Origin: Chrysoporthe austroafricana
Taxonomy: Eukaryota > Ascomycota > Sordariomycetes > Diaporthales > Cryphonectriaceae
Assembly: GCA_001051155.2 (NCBI GenBank)
Contig: JYIP02000007.1
Span: 3,350,342 to 3,414,341, forward strand
Direction: 5' to 3'
Length of the DNA: 64,000 bases
Within the stretch, counting starts at the first letter, position 1, and each line of letters opens with the position of its first letter. The notes beneath the pieces are model-generated. The model was not told the DNA's origin and ran no database searches. It worked only from the letters and a program-made list of their open reading frames with translations. A program made the position numbers and the translations under genes. Below are positions 58,544 through 64,000 of this stretch, piece by piece.

Positions 58544-58623
58544 TTTTGATAATTCTTATTCAAGATCGGTTCAGTATATACTTAAGCAATATTCAGAATA
58601 TAATAGCGCTTTAGACCCCGTTT

Positions 58624-59520
58624 TCGTCCAATATCCAAGCCTTTCAGGAAAAAGTACTAGTTGCCCTTACTAACGAATAGTTCCAGTAGCAAAATATAGC
58701 CCTGTACTAATAACTTGAGGAAGTTAAGAACGAAATTATCCGCCTTAACGCTTTCTAGCAGGCTAAAGCTTTCAAGCTCGATAAGCCGGGCTTTTATAAA
58801 AGTATTCGAAAAGATTTTCAGGCTTTCTTAATATAATTCAAGGCGTATTTCAAGCATTACGGAACTTAGTTCAGAATTATTTACGATAAGATCGATTTCG
58901 CAGGAAGCCGCTTCGAAAGAACGGCTTTCTAGTAGTAAGAATTAACCTTTCGCGATTATTTGGATAACAGTAAGGAGCTTCGTTCCGAAAATACCAAGCA
59001 TATCTTCTAGCGCTATGCTAATTTTGAATTAGTTTTTACTAAAATTTTTGGAAATCCGGATAAACGACGTATTGCGGTATGGCAATTAAAGGCATTTCGA
59101 TAAACCGGTTTAGCTGCAAACTATACGGCCAAATTCTGGCAAATCGTTACTTATTTCGATTACGATAACGATCCTTTTATAGATACTTATTACGCAAGAC
59201 TTAAAGAAGAAATTAAGGATAAATTCTATAAAGAAAATCGACTTAAGGAATTTAATAAGTTCATTAATAAGGCAATCCGTATCGATAACCGATTATACGA
59301 ACGATAGCAATAATAGCAAAAGAATTATAGTATTATTTTGTAATATTAGCCAAATATTAGGAAGCGCAAGTTTCAATATAAAAGCAAAAATAATATAGCC
59401 TATTCGGGCATTATATATATTAAGCTTATAGAATTAGATATTTTCGTATAAGAATAATGCAAAGGGATTATTTATTACAATTGCAGCAAGAAAGGCTATA
59501 TCGCTTGCAATTGCTAATAA
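58624..59520 (+). pseudogene. Chromovirus gag
   Basis: The plus-strand frame reads QLEEVKNEIIRLNAF, KAFKLDKPGFYKSIRKDFQ, YDKIDFAGSRFERTAF, LTFRDYLDNSKELRSENT, RYANFELVFTKIFGNPDK, FIDTYYARLKEEIKDKFY and FINKAIRIDNRLYER, the retrotransposon gag pattern. Next to it is the zinc knuckle IIYYNCSKKGYIACNC (about 59464-59511), in which the first Cys is Tyr. Stops stand at Gln and Trp positions. Confidence 0.75.
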
Positions 59521-60659
59521 GAATAAAAGAAACGAGAATAGAAGCTAGTTTTGGAAAAATAGCTTAATATCGCTTAGCGATAGGAACCCAATTAGCTGAA
59601 CAAAAATATTTAACCGGAATAAATAGCGGACCTTAATTATAGCAGCTTTAGCTAAATAGTTTGCTATTAAAATTATTATTTATTGCACTTTTCGGAAAAG
59701 GAAGATTTAAGATAATTCCTATACAAGCTATAAAGATAATAATAGCTTGCTATAAGCAAGAAAGGCCTATTTTATAATACTATTATCCAAGATAGCGATT
59801 CCGATTATTCTAGTAAAAGATTTTTACGAAACGAAAAAGACTTAAAGAAATACTTTTTGAATTATTATTTGGAATAATAATAGAATAGTATAATAGAAGA
59901 AGAAATTGGTATTACGTAACCAGAATTACCGATACCTAGCAATACTGCTAAAGAATTAATATATTCTAATAGATAACCAGATAACTTACCAATTCCGGTC
60001 TTTAATAAAGAACTATTAAAAGAGCTAGCCTATTTCTAGCAAAAAAATTGCTAAAATTGCAAATAGATATCCAAATATACGGAAATTGAATATATTATTT
60101 ATAGGCTTATAATAAGAAAACTTTTCCAAAGCATATTATTTCAGAATAGCGGATGCTTATCCTAAAAAGACGGAAAGATTAATTACTTATACTTTCGTTA
60201 TTATAAACTTGCCTGGATTAGCTATATTTATTACAATTGCCAGATACATTTTAGCGAGAAAGTTAAATAAGATTAATTTCCATTTAAAGAATGGGACCAA
60301 TTGATTTACCCCGTTATAGAAAAAAAAAAGAAATTCAGAAAAGTTTTGCATATCGAAAATAATAATGCATATATTAAGCTATTTAATAATTGCTTACGAA
60401 TATGCATTAATAGAAAAACTATATAAGGATAATGCTATATAATAGCATATTCCATATATATATAGGATAAGGCTAAAGAATGGTATCGGTTGCAGAAAAT
60501 CGAGAAAAATCGGTAGCGGAACTATATTCAAACAAAAAAGCTAATTTAATAAATAGCAAAAAACGCTTAGAATACCCTAAAAAGGAAAGATCGCCTATAA
60601 TAAGATAATAGCCGATTAGGATTACGAGGTCTCTATATGCTATTATTAAGGAAAATAAA

Positions 60660-63600
60660 AAGCATATTATTCTGGAAGCATATATCAAAAAGTAACGATA
60701 TAGCGCATTATTGGATAATAGCGTATAAGGAAATTTTATCTCGCTAAAAGTTATTAATAGGGAACGAATTCCTTAAATGCAAAAGAAAGACTCTTATAAG
60801 CTTAATACTATAAAAAGAAAATCGGTTGCGTATAACTTAAGCGTAATCGATATAGAAACTAATTATTTATTTATCTCGATCCAAAGCCTTATAACGAATA
60901 TTACTTTTAATATTATAAATACGGTATAATATAAATTGATTTTGGGAATACTTTAGCTTAAGAAATATAACTCTCGAATTGATTGGATTACTGGCCAGAT
61001 TTTATAGGAATAAGCCGTACTTACTGAAAAGATTGCAATTATTAGCAGAAGAAGAAACCTAGTTATTAAGGATAGTACAGGAGAAATGCGCTTAAACAGG
61101 CTTACGAATATTCCTAAAGCAAGAAAGCAAGCTATAATATAAGGAAAGGTTATAGGCATTTTGAACTTCCAAACGAAAATTAAGGATAGACTAAGACTAT
61201 AAGTGACTATCGATTAATAAAGATATAATTAAGTACGGAATAATACGAAGAAATGCGGATTATAGAATTATAAAGAAATACAGCTCTTATAGCACGAATA
61301 TGCTAGAAGGCAGTTTGGCTCGGTACCCAATAGATATCCGAGACTATTAGAAGTACGGAAGCCTTAAAGACAGGAAGCTAGTAAAGAAAAATACGCATAA
61401 CGGTATTTTATATTCTTGCAGATTGCAGAAGACAAAAAAGAACTAATACCGATATTCGAAAATATATTAAGAGAATATTACGAATTTAAGAAACTATAGC
61501 AAAGGAAGTTCGATACGGGATTACCAGAATATAGTTTATACAATTACGAAATCCTTTTAAAAGAAGGAATATAGCTAAAGTTTTTCCCTATTTACAGGCT
61601 TAATAAAGCAAGATTCGAAGCGCTTAAGGAATATATTAACGAAAACTTAAAGCAAGGCTATATACGATTATCGCAATTATTAGCAGGATACTCTATCTTA
61701 TTCGTACCCAAAAAGAATAGTAAATTACGATTTTGTATGGATTACCGATAGCTTAACGATATTATTATTAAGAATCGATATTCATTGCTATTAGCAAACG
61801 AAATAAAGGATCGATTAATTAGAGCTAAATAATTCATTATGCTTGATCTCAAAGAAGGATATTATTATATCAGAATCAAGGAAAATAATATTTGGAAAAT
61901 AGCTTTCAGAATACGTTACGGATATTTCGAATACGTAATTATGCTTTTTGGGCTTACGAATGCGCTAGTATCTTTCCAAGAAATGATCAATTACGTCTTA
62001 CGCGAATTTCTGGATACTATTATTATTATCTATTTTGATAATATCTTAATTTTCTCCAAAGATCTCGAAATATACAAATAATATATACGGGAAGTATTCC
62101 AAATATTGCAAAATAACAAATTTCTAATCGAACTAAGCAAATGCTATTTCTATTAATAAAAAATTAATTATTTAAGCTATATTATCGAATTAGAATAAAT
62201 TAGTATGCAATAAGATAAAGTCAAAGCAGTACGAGAATAGCTTATTTCGGGAAATATTAAAGACATTAAAGCATTTTTTGGATATGCTAATTTCTATTAA
62301 CAGTTTATACGAAATTATAATAAGATTGCATACTCTTTTACAGACTTTATAAAGAAAGACTGAAAATTCAGATAGATTTCTGAAATACAAAAAGCATTCG
62401 ACGAAATTAAAAAACGAATTATAATAGAACTTATTCTTTGCAAAGCAAACCCAGGGAAACCTTTTGAAATAGAAACCGATATATCAGATTATACATTAGG
62501 CGGGCAGCTCGGGTAACGAAATAACCAAAGACGCCTTAAGGTTATAAGCAACTTTTTAAAAAAATTGAACGGCCTAAAGCTTAATTACGGCATTCCAGAT
62601 AAAGAATTAATAGCAATCGTTAAGGCATTCGAAAAATAGTAACAATACCTAATCGGGACCAAATACTAAATTATAATGCATTCAGATTACAAGAATCTAA
62701 TAATATTTATAACTATTAAAGCTTTGAATAAATAATAGATCAAATAGGCAGAATTCCTTTCGTAATTCGATCTGAAAATTATCTATTGCAAAGGATTTGA
62801 AAATAGCAGAGCAGATGCATTCAGTAAACGATTAGACTATTAAAACTTAAAGCCAAAAGAATTCCAGAATATTTTCAGATAGAATAAAAACAGCAGCTTT
62901 ATAAACGAAACAAAAGAACTCAATACGATTATCAAAATCAATAATAAGCAGAAAAAGCCAGAAAATATAACTATTAAAGAATAAAACGAATATATCAAAG
63001 CTATATATAATATACCGGTATATAGCTATTAAGGAATTAGATCTACTTATGAAAAAATCAAGAAATATTAGAACTTATTAGGATTCAGATAAAGAATTGA
63101 AAATATCTTATAGGAATACAATAGCTGCAGGAAAAACAAGATTGAATATTATAAGCCCTATAAACTGCTCTAACTATTCTTTATTCCGGAAATAGTTTGG
63201 CAATCTATTAGCTAGGATTTCATTATTAAGCTACCCTTTTTACGAAAACCCTTAACTAAAATACAATACAATAGCATTTTGGTAATAATTTGCAGATTAA
63301 GTAAATATACTTACTTCCTTCTCTATAAGGAAAGCAGTATAGCAGAAAATCTCGTATATACGTTTTTCAGAATAATTATAGCCAATTATAGCATACTTAA
63401 AGAAATTATTTCCGATAGAGATAGAAAGTTCGTATCAAATTTCTGGACCTTACTTACGAAATTACTCGGAATATAACAAAAAATATCTATAGCATTTTAC
63501 TCGCAAACGGATAGATAAATAAAACGAACAAACCAGATTATTAAACAATATTTGCGATATTATATGAATTACGAATAGGACAATTAAATAGAATTATTAT

Positions 63601-64000
63601 TACTAGCATAATTCGTATATAATAGCGCAAATACAAATATAATAAAGAAATTACTATTTTATGCATTTTATAGCTATAATCCGATAGCTTATTACGACAA
63701 AATACCAAGAGCAAATACGGAAGCTGCGGAAAAGCGAATCAGGAAAATTAAGAAAGTTTAAGAAGAATTTCAGAAAGAACTGAAATTCGTATAAGAAAGA
63801 ATAACGAAATACGCTAATTCCAAAAGGATTGAAAGACCAATCCTACGGGAAAGAGATAAAATCTACTTTGCTTAACAAAAAGAATATATTAAAATAACAA
63901 GACTTTCCCACTCGTTAGATTACAAGAAATTGGGACCTTTCAAAATTTTAAAGAAAGTTTCAGATATCAATTTCGAACTTGTATTACTTTATAGAATAAG
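60660..64000 (+). pseudogene. Chromovirus pol (protease, RT, RNase H, integrase)
   Basis: The frame is mostly continuous with TAA/TAG interruptions. Protease: RYSALLDNSV, stop, GNFIS (about 60692-60735; DSGAQ-type site hit at four of five codons). RT: LFVPKKNSKLRFCMDYR, then MLDLKEGYYYIRIKENN (61839) and YFDNILIFSKD (catalytic FDD changed to FDN, about 62033). RNase H: EIETDISDYTLGGQLG (about 62470), first acid kept. Integrase: YNSILVIICRLSKYTYF (first Asp to Asn, 63268-63318), SDRDRKFVSNFW (63411-63446), and TDR, stop, IKRTNQ (third acid Glu to Lys, about 63510-63540). Every catalytic centre except RNase H has at least one RIP-type hit. Confidence 0.8.

Larger units (their letters stand above)
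58127..64000 (+). mobile_element. Forward chromovirus, 5' end and most of pol, runs out of the window
   Basis: The 5' LTR is 58127-58543 (TGTTACGAACC to TTCATAACA), less RIP-mutated than the other LTRs. Next come the leader, gag (about 58624-59420), zinc knuckle (about 59458-59514), linker, protease (about 60660-60990), reverse transcriptase (about 61590-62160), RNase H (about 62370-62850) and integrase (about 63000-63660). The final bases read into the region just before the chromodomain (GPFKILKKVSDINFELV). The chromodomain, accessory gene and 3' LTR should lie beyond the edge. Target duplicate on the left would be AATTA (58122-58126). Confidence 0.85.

Overview
The window comes from a filamentous ascomycete (Pezizomycotina), most likely from an AT-rich repeat island. 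The left edge has fungal-type genes at about 50% GC with a 55 bp spliceosomal intron. Everything after about 1147 is dominated by fungal transposon families: Ty3/gypsy chromoviruses, a Ty1/copia element and Fot1/pogo DNA transposons. Almost all of them carry the marks of repeat-induced point mutation (RIP): long reading frames broken only by TAA/TAG (rarely TGA), with Trp, Gln and catalytic Asp/Gly codons hit by C-to-T or G-to-A changes. I cannot name the genus from the sequence.

Layout. 1-345 is the 3' end of a fungal accessory gene. 775-1474 is a second member of the same family; its first half is clean, and its second half is RIP-mutated and cut off by a copia LTR. 1475-2246 is a copia fragment. 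2347-2900 is the 5' end of a forward chromovirus. 2901-4536 is the 3' end of a reverse chromovirus, cut by a second copia relic (4537-9301). 9302-16205 is a reverse chromovirus. 16206-17283 and 17284-22967 are two forward chromovirus pieces, the second split by a Fot1-like transposon (19629-21486) with matching inverted repeats and a TA target duplication. 22968-24583 is a much less mutated, truncated Fot1-like transposon, followed by about 360 bp of low-AT DNA with a faint SET-domain resemblance. 26936-28560 is a long decayed coding frame I cannot name. 31201-38668 is the best-preserved chromovirus, with two paired LTRs, a CTAAG target duplication, gag, pol, a chromodomain and an accessory gene. 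38674-43380 is AT-rich and includes an ankyrin-repeat relic. 43390-45105 is a pogo-type transposase relic split by a solo chromovirus LTR. 47111-49500 is a pseudogene for a superfamily-1 (UvrD-like) helicase fused to a PD-(D/E)XK-type nuclease. 49500-58121 has few recognisable genes. 58127 to the end is another forward chromovirus that runs out of the window.

Two things stand out. First, each chromovirus copy whose 3' end is visible carries an extra gene on the opposite strand between pol and the 3' LTR. It encodes a short cysteine-rich (zinc-finger-like) protein with a coiled-coil and an acidic tail; three diverged copies are visible. Second, the chromovirus LTRs share conserved ends and core but have a hypervariable block of palindromes or tandem repeats at one fixed position, with at least five unrelated forms here. 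I saw no CRISPR, tRNA, rRNA or bacterial features.
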